Shown here: piece after piece, positions 1 to 8,220 of the stretch | How the letters are laid out: the number at the start of each line of letters is the position of its first letter | Numbering within the stretch: the first letter of the stretch is position 1 | Assembly: GCF_030651995.1 (NCBI RefSeq) | Contig: NZ_JAUSBN010000040.1 | Span: 41,438 to 105,437 of the forward strand | Direction: 5' to 3' | Length of the DNA stretch: 64,000 nucleotides | DNA from: Reyranella sp. | GTDB taxonomy: Bacteria; Pseudomonadota; Alphaproteobacteria; Reyranellales; Reyranellaceae | Position numbers and translations under genes: made by a program | The notes under the pieces: model-generated | The model's input: only the letters and a program-made list of their open reading frames with translations | What the model was told of the DNA's origin: nothing | Database searches by the model: none

Positions 1-2
1 GC

Positions 3-740
3 AATCAGCTGGCCAAAATCGAACGTGAGGTCCGTCGCGGCGTTCGGATGCCCGAACTCCTTTCCATTGAGCGTGGAGATCAGCGGCCGGTCGAGCCGCG
101 CGCCGTTCCAGTCGTCGCCGAGTTCGTCCGGCGTCACGGCAACGGGAGCAAAGGCCGTCGCAGGCTTGCCGTGGAAGAAGCCGAAGCCTTTTGCGAGTTC
201 GCCCACGATGACGTTGCGCAGCGACACATCGTTCAGGATCGTGACCAGCTTGATGTGCTTTCGCGCCGCTTCCGGCGAAATGCCCATCGGCACGTCGTCG
301 ACGATTACACCGATCTCGCCCTCGAAGTCGATGCCCCAGGCCTCGTCGGCCATCTCGATCTCGTCGTTGGGCCCGATGAAGGAATCCGAGCCGCCCTGGT
401 ACATCAGCGGGTCGGTCCAGAAGGACGGCGGCATCTCGACGCCGCGCGCCTTGCGTACCAGTTCGACATGCACGACGTAGGCCGAGCCGTCGGCCCACTG
501 GTAGGCGCGCGGCAGCGGTGCCGCCAGCGCCGTCGTGTCGAGCTCGAACGAGCCCACGGCCTTGTCGTCCTCGAGCTGCTCGGCCAGCGCCCGCAGCTTG
601 GGCGCAATCGTCGCCCAGTCGTCGAACGCCTTCTGCATCGTCGGCGCCACCGTGGTGGCCCGGACGCCGCGCGTCAGGTCGCGATTCACCACGATCAGCG
701 TGCCGTCGCGGCCGCCTTCCTTGAGCGATCCCAGTTTCAT
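3..740 (-). CDS. Fumarylacetoacetate hydrolase family protein (partial, 3' end off the window)
   Basis: About 246 residues from the ATG at 740 are visible before the left edge cuts the gene. The visible residues include a DFEGEIGV stretch, a LNDVSLRN stretch, and GKPATAFAPVAVTPDELG, all typical of the fumarylacetoacetase fold, whose Asp/Glu residues hold the metal. The family splits fumarylacetoacetate into fumarate and acetoacetate, the last step of tyrosine breakdown. The gene sits 13 bases after hmgA in the same operon, which supports that role rather than one of the many other FAH-fold hydrolases. The bacterial family is about 330 residues, so roughly a quarter is missing. Substrate is inferred from context. 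Confidence 0.88.
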   Translation of the reverse strand, partial: MKLGSLKEGGRDGTLIVVNRDLTRGVRATTVAPTMQKAFDDWATIAPKLRALAEQLEDDKAVGSFELDTTALAAPLPRAYQWADGSAYVVHVELVRKARGVEMPPSFWTDPLMYQGGSDSFIGPNDEIEMADEAWGIDFEGEIGVIVDDVPMGISPEAARKHIKLVTILNDVSLRNVIVGELAKGFGFFHGKPATAFAPVAVTPDELGDDWNGARLDRPLISTLNGKEFGHPNAATDLTFDFGQLI

Positions 741-753
741 TGTGGCGTCTTCC

Positions 754-1902
754 CTATTCCGCAGCCTGTTTCATGTCCGGCGGCCGCCAGGACTTCACAT
801 ACCCCTCGAACTCGACACCGGCCGGCATCGCCGCGACGTCGAGCGCATCGCGTGTATCGATCATCACCGCGACCTCGTCGGTTTCGGTCTTGCCGCCCTT
901 GGTCGCGGCATCGAAGGCCTTGGGGTGCGGCCCGTGGGTGAAGCCGGTGGGATGGACCGTCATCATGCCGGGATGGATGTTGTCTCGGCTGAAGAAGCTG
1001 CCCTTGTGATAGAAGATCACTTCCTCGAAATCGTCGTTGTTGTGGAAGAACGGCAGGCGCAGCGCCTCCGGGTCGCTCTCGAACGGCCGCGGCACGAAAG
1101 TGCAGACGACGAACCGGCCGGTCGCCCAGGTCGTATGCGCCGACGGCGGCAGATGCGCGCGATGGCTCATCAGCGGCCGCAGGTCGCGCCAGTTGATGCG
1201 AACGACGCTGAGATCGCCGTGCCAGCCCACCGCATCGAGCGGATTGAAGGGGTAGGTCACGGTCGAAAGCGCGTTGCGCCGTTTCACCGAGACCTTCCAG
1301 GTGCGCTCGTCCTGCTGGGCGCGGAAGGCCTCGTCGATACGCGGCGTGTCGAGCATTGCCGGATCGAAGATCGCGTGGCGGCCGACCAGCCCCTTCTCCG
1401 GCAGGGTGAAATGATCGTTCGTCGCCTCGATCATCAGCGACACGGTGGGCCTCGCGGGCTCCAGGCGCCACATGGTCCCGCGCGGGATGACGAGATAGTC
1501 GCCCTCGACATAGTCGAGATGCCCGTAGTCGCAGAAGAGCGCGCCGTTACCCTCGTGGATGAAAAGAAGCTGATCGCCGTCGCTGTTGCGGGCCAGCTCC
1601 CGCATCGGCTCCTCCAGCCGCCAGTAGCGCATCTGCATGTGGCTGTTGTCCATGACGAGCTCGGCTTCCCAGGGATTGGTCCGGGCCGTCGCCAGCTTGT
1701 TCAGATCGAGCGCGCGCGGGCGGATCGGGCCGTCGAATTCGACCCAGTCGGTCGGCTTGTGCCTGTGGTGGAACTGCGCGGAGGGGCCGAAGAAGCCCTC
1801 CTTGCTGATCTCGCGCTCATAGGTGCCTTCGGGCAGCCGGACATGTGCCTGTCGTGAGGCGGTGCCCTCGATCTGGCGAAGCGGAATCCAGTTCTTGGCC
1901 AT
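754..1902 (-). CDS. hmgA: Homogentisate 1,2-dioxygenase (short form)
   Basis: Predicted 382-residue non-heme iron dioxygenase that opens the ring of homogentisate to maleylacetoacetate. The iron site is recognisable near residues 287-326: HNN at 287, Glu 293/294 in DDFEEV, and the THGPHP histidines, matching the His-Glu-His arrangement of the family. The protein is about 60 residues shorter than the well-studied 430-450-residue enzymes and begins almost directly in the beta-sandwich, so it belongs to a short subfamily. It lies 21 bases after hpd and 13 bases before the FAH-like gene. The gene order follows the pathway order, which supports the substrate assignment. Confidence 0.88.
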   Translation of the reverse strand: MAKNWIPLRQIEGTASRQAHVRLPEGTYEREISKEGFFGPSAQFHHRHKPTDWVEFDGPIRPRALDLNKLATARTNPWEAELVMDNSHMQMRYWRLEEPMRELARNSDGDQLLFIHEGNGALFCDYGHLDYVEGDYLVIPRGTMWRLEPARPTVSLMIEATNDHFTLPEKGLVGRHAIFDPAMLDTPRIDEAFRAQQDERTWKVSVKRRNALSTVTYPFNPLDAVGWHGDLSVVRINWRDLRPLMSHRAHLPPSAHTTWATGRFVVCTFVPRPFESDPEALRLPFFHNNDDFEEVIFYHKGSFFSRDNIHPGMMTVHPTGFTHGPHPKAFDAATKGGKTETDEVAVMIDTRDALDVAAMPAGVEFEGYVKSWRPPDMKQAAE

Positions 1903-1923
1903 GGTTTCCTCCGTTGTTCGTTT

Positions 1924-3015
1924 CTAGGCCTTGAGTACGCCGCGGCGGATCTGGTCGAGTTCGATCGATTCGAACAGCGCGCGGAAGTTGCCCTCGCCGA
2001 AGCCCTCGTTGCCGCGGCGCTGGATGATCTCGAAGAAGATCGGGCCGATCACCGTCTGGGTGAAGATCTGCAGCAATAGGCCACCGCCCTTGGTCGGCGC
2101 GCCGTCGATCAGGATGCGATCGGCGGACATCCGCTGGAGGTTCTCGCCATGGCCCGGCAGGCGTGTATCGACCTGTTCGTAATAGGTGTCAGGCACATCC
2201 TGGAACGGCACGCCCTTGAGCTTGAGTGCCTCGACCGACTCGTAGATGTCGCCGGTGCCGAGCGCGATGTGCTGGATGCCCTCGCCGTGATAGGCGGAAA
2301 GGTATTCCTGAATCTGCGACTTGTCGTCGGAGCTTTCGTTGATCGGGATGCGGATCTTGCCACAGGGGCTGGTCATCGCCTTGGACTTGAGGCCGGTCAG
2401 CTTGCCCTCGATGTCGAAGTAGCGGATCTCGCGGAAATTGAAGAGCCGTTCGTAGAAGTCGGCCCACTCGGCCATGCGGCCGCGATGCACGTTATGGGTC
2501 AGGTGGTCGATGTAGGTCAGGCCGACGCCCTTGGGATTGCGGTCGACACCCGGCAGATACTCGAAGTCGACATCGTAGATCGAGCCGCGCTCGCCGTAAC
2601 GATCCACGAGATAGAGCAGCGAATCGCCGATACCCTTTATCGCCGGGATGTTGAGTTCCATCGGCCCGACCTTGCCCTCGACGCCCCAGGCGCCGAGCGA
2701 GAGCGCGCGCTTGTAGGCAGCACCGGCATTCTTCACGCGGAACGCGATGGCGCAGACACTCGGTCCGTGCACGCGCGCGAAGCCCTGGGCGAAGCTCTCC
2801 TTCTCCCCGTTGACGATGAAATTCACGTCGCCCTGGCGGAAGAGCGAGACGTCCTTGGAGCGATGCTTCGCCACCTTGGTGAAGCCCATGCTCTCGAACA
2901 GGGCGCCGAGCGCCGCGGGATCGGGGGCCGTGTATTCGACGAACTCGAACCCGTCGGTGCCCATCGGGTTCACTGCGTCGATCTCCAGGATCTTGGCTTC
3001 GCTGACACTTGCCAT
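1924..3015 (-). CDS. hpd: 4-hydroxyphenylpyruvate dioxygenase
   Basis: 363-residue enzyme that converts 4-hydroxyphenylpyruvate to homogentisate with release of CO2. It has two vicinal-oxygen-chelate domains. Candidate iron ligands are His171 (in YIDHLTHNV), His249 (in GIQHIALG) and Glu329 (in GPIFFEIIQ), spaced as in the family. Length is normal for bacterial HPPD. It is the first gene of the hpd-hmgA-FAH operon, with a GGGAGG ribosome site just before the ATG, and is divergent from a MarR regulator. A palindrome in the 40-base gap is the likely control site. Confidence 0.96.
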   Translation of the reverse strand: MASVSEAKILEIDAVNPMGTDGFEFVEYTAPDPAALGALFESMGFTKVAKHRSKDVSLFRQGDVNFIVNGEKESFAQGFARVHGPSVCAIAFRVKNAGAAYKRALSLGAWGVEGKVGPMELNIPAIKGIGDSLLYLVDRYGERGSIYDVDFEYLPGVDRNPKGVGLTYIDHLTHNVHRGRMAEWADFYERLFNFREIRYFDIEGKLTGLKSKAMTSPCGKIRIPINESSDDKSQIQEYLSAYHGEGIQHIALGTGDIYESVEALKLKGVPFQDVPDTYYEQVDTRLPGHGENLQRMSADRILIDGAPTKGGGLLLQIFTQTVIGPIFFEIIQRRGNEGFGEGNFRALFESIELDQIRRGVLKA

Positions 3016-3035
3016 GTTTGACCTCCCGGCTGAAT

Positions 3036-3053
3036 TAGTTTCAAATGTAACTA
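3036..3053. promoter_or_regulatory. Candidate MarR operator between hpd and marR
   Basis: TAGTT at 3036-3040 and AACTA at 3049-3053 form an inverted repeat with an 8-base spacer; counting the next two bases inward, 6 of 7 positions pair. It covers most of the 40-base gap between the divergent hpd and MarR genes and ends 2 bases before the regulator start. Position and symmetry fit a MarR dimer repressing both directions. No binding data; inference from sequence and layout. Confidence 0.6.
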
Positions 3054-3055
3054 TT

Positions 3056-3517
3056 ATGTCGAGCGAAGTGCAAGTCCTCGAACTGGAGAAATTCCTTCCC
3101 TACCGCCTGTCCGTCCTGGCCCAGCTGGTCAGCGAGTCACTGCACGATCTATACGCCGGCCCCTATGGCCTCAGCGTTACGCAATGGCGTGTGATGGCGG
3201 CGCTGGGGCGGTTCGCCCCCCTCACCGCCTCCGATGTGGGTCAGCGTATCGTCATGGACAAGGTGGCGGTCAGCCGAGCCGTCGCCGGCCTGATGAGGCG
3301 CGGCCTTGTCGAACGGTCTGCCGATCTCGACGACCGCCGCCGAGCCTCCCTGCATCTCACGCCGAAAGGCCGCGCGATGCATGCGGATATCGTGCCCATG
3401 GCCCTGAAATTCGAAGCCGAACTCTACCAAGCCCTGTCCGCCGAGGAGCGCCAGACCCTCAACGGCTTGTGTGAACGCCTGTTCGCCCATGCCAAGCTGT
3501 TGAGAAACCGCCCCTGA
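3056..3517 (+). CDS. MarR family transcriptional regulator
   Basis: 153-residue winged-helix regulator. The centre carries the usual MarR layout: a recognition-helix region with [20 protein letters not shown], then the wing with [16 protein letters not shown]. The ATG at 3056 is chosen because the upstream in-frame extension runs through hpd antisense and because the family starts about here. It is divergent from the tyrosine breakdown operon and shares its control region, so it probably represses that operon and itself, with a pathway intermediate as a possible ligand. The ligand is not deducible from sequence. Confidence 0.9.
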   Translation: MSSEVQVLELEKFLPYRLSVLAQLVSESLHDLYAGPYGLSVTQWRVMAALGRFAPLTASDVGQRIVMDKVAVSRAVAGLMRRGLVERSADLDDRRRASLHLTPKGRAMHADIVPMALKFEAELYQALSAEERQTLNGLCERLFAHAKLLRNRP

Positions 3518-3524
3518 GGGCGCC

Positions 3525-3552
3525 TTGTGGCCCCGACTCCCCATGCTATAAC
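3525..3552 (+). promoter_or_regulatory. Putative promoter of the aroQ-accBC-aat operon
   Basis: TTGTGG at 3525-3530, a 16-base spacer and TATAAC at 3547-3552 resemble a housekeeping sigma-70 promoter. Transcription would begin near 3559, giving a leader of about 24 bases before the TTG start of aroQ. Confidence 0.5.
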
Positions 3553-3582
3553 GCCCGCCTCTTATGATTCTGGGAGGCAGGA

Positions 3583-4047
3583 TTGGCTAAGGCCGCCCAG
3601 CGCCCACCGGTGAAGCCGGTGCTGGTGCTCAATGGGCCCAATCTAAACATGCTGGGCAAGCGTCAGCCGGAGATTTACGGCCGCGAGACGCTGGCGGACG
3701 TCGAGGCGGCGTGCCGCGTCGAGGCGGCGCGCCTCGGTCTCGAGGTCGAGTTCGCCCAGAGCAACCACGAGGGCGTGCTGGTCGACCACATCCAGGCCGC
3801 GCGCGATGGCAACTCCGGCATCGTCATCAATGCCGGGGCCTATACCCATACGTCCGTGGCCCTGCTCGACGCGCTGAACGCCGCCGAGCTGCCGGCCATC
3901 GAGGTCCATCTTTCCAACATCTACAAGCGTGAGAGATTCCGCCATCATTCCTACATCAGCCCGGCCGCGGTCGGAGTGATCGCGGGTCTCGGCTCTCAAG
4001 GCTATCTCCTTGCCCTCCAGGCGCTGGCGCGTCTGCTGGCACGCTGA
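3583..4047 (+). CDS. aroQ: 3-dehydroquinate dehydratase, type II
   Basis: 154-residue dehydratase that turns 3-dehydroquinate into 3-dehydroshikimate in the shikimate pathway. Type II signatures are clear: [10 protein letters not shown] near the N terminus with the catalytic Tyr in [19 protein letters not shown] in the middle, and [11 protein letters not shown] with HHSYIS toward the end. The start is a TTG at 3583 preceded by GGGAGG at 3572-3577; no ATG fits the family N terminus. It heads an operon with accB and accC, a common alphaproteobacterial arrangement. The enzyme forms a dodecamer in characterised relatives. Confidence 0.96.
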   Translation: MAKAAQRPPVKPVLVLNGPNLNMLGKRQPEIYGRETLADVEAACRVEAARLGLEVEFAQSNHEGVLVDHIQAARDGNSGIVINAGAYTHTSVALLDALNAAELPAIEVHLSNIYKRERFRHHSYISPAAVGVIAGLGSQGYLLALQALARLLAR

Positions 4048-4069
4048 CCAACATCGGGAGCGTTTCTCC

Positions 4070-4540
4070 ATGGCAAAGTTCGAGCTGGACACGGAGTTCG
4101 TCCGCAAGCTGGCGACGATCCTCGAGGAAACCAACCTCGGCGAGATCGAATTGGCCGATGGCGAGCGGCGCGTCCGCGTCGCCCGCCCGACCGCCCCTGT
4201 TGTGCAGGCCGCACCGGTCGCGATGGCGGCAGCGCCCGCTGCCGCGGCAGCATCCATCGCCGCAACCGGCAGTGCCCCGGCCGCGGCGGGCGACCTCTCC
4301 AAGCATCCAGGTGTCGTGAAGTCGCCGATGGTGGGCACGGCCTATCTGGCACCGGAGCCCGGCAAGCCGAATTTCGTCTCCGTGGGCGACAAGGTGAATG
4401 CCGGCCAGACGCTGCTGATCATCGAGGCGATGAAGACATTCAATCCGATCAAGGCGCCCAAAGCCGGTACCGTCATGCAGGTCCTGATCGAGAATGCCCT
4501 GCCTGTGGAGTTCGGCGAACCGCTGATGATCGTCGAGTGA
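4070..4540 (+). CDS. accB: Biotin carboxyl carrier protein of acetyl-CoA carboxylase
   Basis: 156-residue carrier. The N-terminal part (MAKFELDTEFVRKLATIL) is followed by an Ala/Pro-rich linker at about residues 45-75 and a C-terminal biotinyl domain with EAMKTFNPI, whose lysine is the biotin attachment site. The ATG at 4070 gives the usual N terminus; the longer in-frame reading overlaps aroQ. It is 22 bases after aroQ and 14 bases before the chosen accC start. With AccC it carries out the first half-reaction of malonyl-CoA formation; the carboxyltransferase genes are not in this window. Confidence 0.96.
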   Translation: MAKFELDTEFVRKLATILEETNLGEIELADGERRVRVARPTAPVVQAAPVAMAAAPAAAAASIAATGSAPAAAGDLSKHPGVVKSPMVGTAYLAPEPGKPNFVSVGDKVNAGQTLLIIEAMKTFNPIKAPKAGTVMQVLIENALPVEFGEPLMIVE

Positions 4541-4554
4541 AGGCCTCGGCGCCG

Positions 4555-5898
4555 ATGTTCGACAAGGTCCTGATCGCCAATCGCGGCGAGATCGCCCTCC
4601 GCATCCATCGCGCCTGCCGCGAGATGGGCATCCAGACGGTCGCGGTCCATTCGACCGCCGACAGCGACGCGATGCATGTACGGCTGGCCGACGAATCGGT
4701 CTGCATCGGACCGCCGGCGGCGCGCGACAGTTATCTCAACATTCCCGCGATCCTGTCGGCCGCGACAATCGCCGGCGCCGATGCCATCCATCCCGGCTAC
4801 GGGTTCCTGTCGGAGAATGCCCGCTTCGCCGAAGCGGTCGAGGCGCACGGTTTCACCTTCATCGGCCCGACGTCGCAGCACATCGCCATGATGGGCGACA
4901 AGATCGTGGCCAAGCAGACCGCCAAGGACCTCGGCCTGCCGCTGGTCCCCGGTTCGCCCGGCCCGGTCGAATCGATCGAGGAAGTGATCGAGCTGGGCGG
5001 CAAGATCGGGTGGCCGGTCCTGATCAAGGCCGTTGCCGGCGGTGGCGGACGCGGCATGAAGGTCGTGGAGAATGCGGAGGCCGCCGCGGAGGCCTTCTCC
5101 CTCGCACGCACCGAAGCCAAGGCCGCATTCAGCAACGACGCCGTCTATCTCGAAAAGTACCTTCCCCGGCCGCGCCATATCGAGATCCAGGTGCTGGGCG
5201 ACGGACTGGGCGCCGGGATTCATCTCGGCGAACGCGACTGCTCGCTGCAGCGCCGGCACCAGAAGGTGCTCGAGGAAGCACCGTCGCCGGCCCTCAATGC
5301 CGAACAGCGCAACAGGATCGGCGAACTCGCCGCCGATGCCGTCCGAAAGCTCAAGTATCGCGGCGCCGGCACGATGGAGTTTCTGTATCAGGATGGCGAA
5401 TTCTACTTCATCGAGATGAACACCCGCCTGCAGGTCGAGCACCCGATCACCGAGGCGGTGACCGGTATCGACCTGGTGCGCGAGCAGATCCGCATAGCCT
5501 CCGGTGCCCCCCTGGGGCTCACGCAGAAGGACATAGTAATCCAGGGCCATGCCATCGAGTGCCGGATCAACGCCGAGAATCCCGAGACGTTCGTGCCCTG
5601 CCCCGGCCTCGTCACCGAGTATCACGCGCCCGGCGGCCTGGGCGTGCGCGTCGATTCCGGCCTCTATGCCGGCTACTCGATCCCGCCCTACTACGATTCG
5701 ATGGTCGCCAAGCTGATCGTGAACGGCAGCAGCCGCAACGAATGCCTGATGCGCCTGCGGCGCTCGCTCGAGGAATTCGTGATCGGCGGCATCGACACCA
5801 CGATCCCGCTACACCGGCGCATCATCGGCGAGCAGGCCTTCATCGACGGCGACTACGACATCCACTGGCTGGAGAAGCTGGTCGGCCTCAAGAAATAG
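4555..5898 (+). CDS. accC: Biotin carboxylase subunit of acetyl-CoA carboxylase
   Basis: 447-residue ATP-grasp enzyme that carboxylates the biotin on AccB. The N terminus MFDKVLIANRGEIALRI, the glycine-rich ATP loop GGGGRGMKVV near residue 165 and the EMNTRLQVEH active-site segment near 290 are all intact. The ATG at 4555 matches the family start and length; an in-frame GTG at 4537 overlapping the accB stop would add six residues. Supplies malonyl-CoA for the fab genes found at 29.8-33.2 kb. Confidence 0.97.
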   Translation: MFDKVLIANRGEIALRIHRACREMGIQTVAVHSTADSDAMHVRLADESVCIGPPAARDSYLNIPAILSAATIAGADAIHPGYGFLSENARFAEAVEAHGFTFIGPTSQHIAMMGDKIVAKQTAKDLGLPLVPGSPGPVESIEEVIELGGKIGWPVLIKAVAGGGGRGMKVVENAEAAAEAFSLARTEAKAAFSNDAVYLEKYLPRPRHIEIQVLGDGLGAGIHLGERDCSLQRRHQKVLEEAPSPALNAEQRNRIGELAADAVRKLKYRGAGTMEFLYQDGEFYFIEMNTRLQVEHPITEAVTGIDLVREQIRIASGAPLGLTQKDIVIQGHAIECRINAENPETFVPCPGLVTEYHAPGGLGVRVDSGLYAGYSIPPYYDSMVAKLIVNGSSRNECLMRLRRSLEEFVIGGIDTTIPLHRRIIGEQAFIDGDYDIHWLEKLVGLKK

Positions 5899-5905
5899 CG
5901 CCGGC

Positions 5906-6556
5906 ATGCTGGAGATCACCCCGGACCTCCTGCTGCAGGCCTATCGCATCGGCGTCTTTCCCATGGGAGAGAGCCGCGACGATCCCAAGCTCTACTGGCT
6001 CGATCCGCGCCTGCGCGCGGTGCTGCCGCTCGATGGCTTCCATCTTTCGCATCGGCTGGCGCGCACGGTCCGCGGCGGCCACTTCGAGGTGAGCGCCGAT
6101 ACCGCCTTTGCGGACACGGTGCGGGCCTGCGCCGAGCCGCGCCCGGGCCATCCGGAAAGCTGGATCAACGAGCCGATCGTCGCCCTTTACACGGAGTTGC
6201 ACGCCCGCGGCCATGCCCACAGCCTGGAGTGCCGCGTGGACGGCCGGCTGGTGGGTGGGCTCTACGGCGTCTCGATCGGAGCCGCCTTCTTCGGCGAGAG
6301 CATGTTCAGTCGCGAGCGGGATGCCTCGAAGGTGGCGCTCGTCCATCTGGTGGCGCGGCTGATCCGAGGCGGCTTCGCCCTGCTCGACTGCCAGTTCATG
6401 ACCGAGCACCTGCGCAGCTTCGGTGCGATCGAGATCCCACGGGACGATTTCAAGGCGCGGCTGGCCGAGGCGATCGACCGGCCGGCGACTTTTCAGCGTG
6501 AGCTGGGCGGCGCGGACCCCTGCGCCATCGTGCAGGAGAGCACGCGCAGATCGTAG
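5906..6556 (+). CDS. aat: Leucyl/phenylalanyl-tRNA--protein transferase
   Basis: 216-residue cytosolic transferase that adds Leu or Phe to proteins with N-terminal Lys or Arg, marking them for ClpS-ClpAP. Family hallmarks seen are YRIGVFPMGES, YWLDPRLRAVLPLD, ESWINEPIV and GGLYGVSIGAAFFGESMFS, ending with LLDCQFMTEHLRSFGA. It begins 8 bases after accC. Its last 64 bases overlap the end of the convergent DUF2155 gene. The window also carries clpS and clpA, so substrate marking, recognition and unfolding for the Leu/N-degron route are all present. Confidence 0.95.
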   Translation: MLEITPDLLLQAYRIGVFPMGESRDDPKLYWLDPRLRAVLPLDGFHLSHRLARTVRGGHFEVSADTAFADTVRACAEPRPGHPESWINEPIVALYTELHARGHAHSLECRVDGRLVGGLYGVSIGAAFFGESMFSRERDASKVALVHLVARLIRGGFALLDCQFMTEHLRSFGAIEIPRDDFKARLAEAIDRPATFQRELGGADPCAIVQESTRRS

Positions 6557-6954
6557 ACGCCGTGGTCGAGCGCCGACAGCGACGGTGTCGAGGCAAACAT
6601 CCAGCCAGCGAACAGCTTCTCCTCCGCCTGACCGGGCTTGTGGTCGATGATGGTGAGATAGGCTACGGATTCAGGGGGTGCCTCGGGTACGTTCACCAGG
6701 CAATCGCCGACGGTGATCTCGAGCGTGCCGAAGCGCGTCGACTTTCCGACCGGCGCGTAGAAGCGCTGGGTGCGGGCGGTCACCTTGTCCAGCCCCTGCA
6801 GCTCGGCCGACCGTATGCCCGGACCGTCGGGCACCGGCCGAAGATTGGCATTGCCCGGACGTTGCGGCGGTTGCTGCGCGGGTGGAAGTGGTGTTTGCGC
6901 CGACGCCGTGCCGATACCGGCTGCCAGGACGGCAAACACGATCAGCCCGCGCAT
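6493..6954 (-). CDS. DUF2155 domain protein, exported
   Basis: 153-residue protein starting with a signal peptide (MRGLIVFAVLAAGIGTASA, cleavage probably after ASA), then a proline-rich stretch and a conserved block with LDKVTARTQRFYAPVG, FGTLEITVGDC and KLFAGWMFASTPSLSALDHG. This matches the alphaproteobacterial DUF2155 family, which usually sits beside mlaD and NDUFA12 as here. Function is not established; periplasmic location is likely. The ATG at 6954 is chosen because it opens the signal peptide; the longer frame upstream is mlaD-region antiphase. It overlaps aat tail to tail by 64 bases. Confidence 0.85.
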   Translation of the reverse strand: MRGLIVFAVLAAGIGTASAQTPLPPAQQPPQRPGNANLRPVPDGPGIRSAELQGLDKVTARTQRFYAPVGKSTRFGTLEITVGDCLVNVPEAPPESVAYLTIIDHKPGQAEEKLFAGWMFASTPSLSALDHGVYDLRVLSCTMAQGSAPPSSR

Positions 6955-6956
6955 GC

Positions 6957-7184
6957 TCAATCCTTGGCGCGGGGCGGCGTCAACCCGTCGATCAGCTCGT
7001 GAAGCGCCTGCTTGATCTGCGCGGCGTCGCATCCCATCAGAACTCCGTCCTCCAGCGCGTCGGCGCAGAGGGTTTCGATTTCCTGGATGTTCTGGTTCAG
7101 GACTTTGATCTTTTCGAGGCACGACACTGGCTTGCCGTCGGGTTGCCGCCAGACCGGCGGTTCCTTCGAGGAATGGGCGCCCAT
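6957..7184 (-). CDS. Small protein of unknown function between mlaD and DUF2155
   Basis: 75-residue soluble protein with no recognised domain. It contains one helix-prone stretch, CLEKIKVLNQNIQEIETLC, and a second helical half ending in ALHELIDGL; a Cys occurs in each of VSCLEK, TLCADAL and MGCDAAQ. The ATG at 7184-7182 shares its A with the TGA stop of mlaD (TGATG), indicating translational coupling, and the gene ends 2 bases before the DUF2155 ATG. This tight packing argues that it is real. No function can be given. Confidence 0.7.
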   Translation of the reverse strand: MGAHSSKEPPVWRQPDGKPVSCLEKIKVLNQNIQEIETLCADALEDGVLMGCDAAQIKQALHELIDGLTPPRAKD

Positions 7185-7639
7185 CACTTGCTTCCCGTGC
7201 CGCCGAACATGAACTTGGCAATCAGCTCGGTGAGCGGGATCGAATCCTGCGTCTGCTCGATCTCCCCGCCGCTCTTCAGCATCGTCTTGTCGCCCCCGGG
7301 CTCGAGCACGACCACCATGCCGCCCAGCAGCGACTCGCTCACGATCTTGGCGTGCGTGTCCGCCGGCAGATTTACGTTCGATGCGATACCGAGGCGCACG
7401 ACGGCCTGATAGGTCTTCGGATCCAGGCTGAACGAGGTGACGCTGCCGACCTTCACGCCGCTCAAGGTCACGTCCGCACCACGCTTCAGCCCGTCGATGC
7501 GCCCAAACCGGGCGACGAGCTCGTAGCCATCCGGCCCGGCGCGGTCGGATTTGGAAAAGGCATAGACGACGAAGGCGCCGGCCACCACCAGCACCAGCGC
7601 GCCCACGATCGTCTCGACAACGTTACGGCCCACGCTCAT
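7184..7639 (-). CDS. mlaD: MlaD-like MCE-domain lipid transport protein
   Basis: 151-residue membrane-anchored protein: a single transmembrane helix at about residues 9-28 (ETIVGALVLVVAGAFVVYAF), then one MCE domain with GLKRGADVTLSGVKVGSV and LLGGMVVVLEPGG. MlaD forms a periplasmic hexamer that ferries phospholipids as part of the MlaFEDB importer. Its permease and ATPase partners (mlaE, mlaF) are 34 kb away in this window rather than adjacent. Coupled to the next small gene by a one-base overlap. Confidence 0.9.
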   Translation of the reverse strand: MSVGRNVVETIVGALVLVVAGAFVVYAFSKSDRAGPDGYELVARFGRIDGLKRGADVTLSGVKVGSVTSFSLDPKTYQAVVRLGIASNVNLPADTHAKIVSESLLGGMVVVLEPGGDKTMLKSGGEIEQTQDSIPLTELIAKFMFGGTGSK

Positions 7640-7663
7640 GCCCTCTGCTCGCTGCCTGCCGCG

Positions 7664-8014
7664 TCAGCCTGGCCGCCAGGCCTCGTAAACCGGCTTCGGC
7701 TTCTCGCCTTCCGACAGCGCATGGCCCGGAGGCCTGTAGGCATGATCGGTTCCCGTGAGATTGGGAAGATGTTCCTTCTGCCACGGCTTGCGCGGTACGC
7801 CGCCGACGGGCGGCGGTTCGGCGAGCGTGTAATGCAGCCAACCATGCCATTCGGGAGGAACTCGCGATGCCTCGGCGACGCCGTTGTACATGACCCAACG
7901 CTTGCGCCGCATTCCAGGGACGAGGCGCCTGTCCTGAAAGTAGCGGTTTCCTTCCGCATCCGTGCCGACGAGTTCGCCGCGCATCTTCGTGAAGAGCCAG
8001 GTGCCGATGATCAT
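7664..8014 (-). CDS. NADH:ubiquinone oxidoreductase NDUFA12-type accessory subunit
   Basis: 116-residue protein of the NDUFA12/B17.2 family, a supernumerary complex I subunit shared by alphaproteobacteria and mitochondria. Recognised by the N-terminal WLFTKMRGELVGTDAEGNRY, RWVMYNGVAEASRVPPEW, and HYTLAEPP followed by the Pro-rich tail. It heads the operon that continues into mlaD and is 24 bases upstream of it. The other complex I genes are not in the window. Its presence is a good taxonomic marker for Alphaproteobacteria. Confidence 0.93.
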   Translation of the reverse strand: MIIGTWLFTKMRGELVGTDAEGNRYFQDRRLVPGMRRKRWVMYNGVAEASRVPPEWHGWLHYTLAEPPPVGGVPRKPWQKEHLPNLTGTDHAYRPPGHALSEGEKPKPVYEAWRPG

Positions 8015-8177
8015 GAACCAACCACTTCGTAGGGTAATGCGCGCTTGTACGCGGGCGCTTCAATGCGTGCAACGCGACGCGAACCAGTCTCGATTCGAGT
8101 CAACCAGTGGCATGTTAAGGATGCGAATCCGCAAACTGTTGCGATCTTGCATCATCTAGTATCATCAACACCCTGGT

Positions 8178-8220
8178 CTACAAAATATAGTTGCACGCAC
8201 AAGATTTTGTAATTTACTAT
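8178..8220 (+). promoter_or_regulatory. nrdJ promoter with two candidate NrdR boxes
   Basis: TTGCAC at 8191-8196 and TACTAT at 8215-8220, 18 bases apart, form a plausible sigma-70 promoter. Two 16-base elements fit the published NrdR box pattern (acaCwAtATaTwGtgt): 8178-8193, matching about 12 of 16 positions and overlapping the -35 element, and 8197-8212, matching about 11 of 16 and filling the spacer. All strongly conserved positions match in both. The 19-base offset is shorter than the usual three-turn spacing. NrdR represses ribonucleotide reductase genes in many bacteria. Confidence 0.5.
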
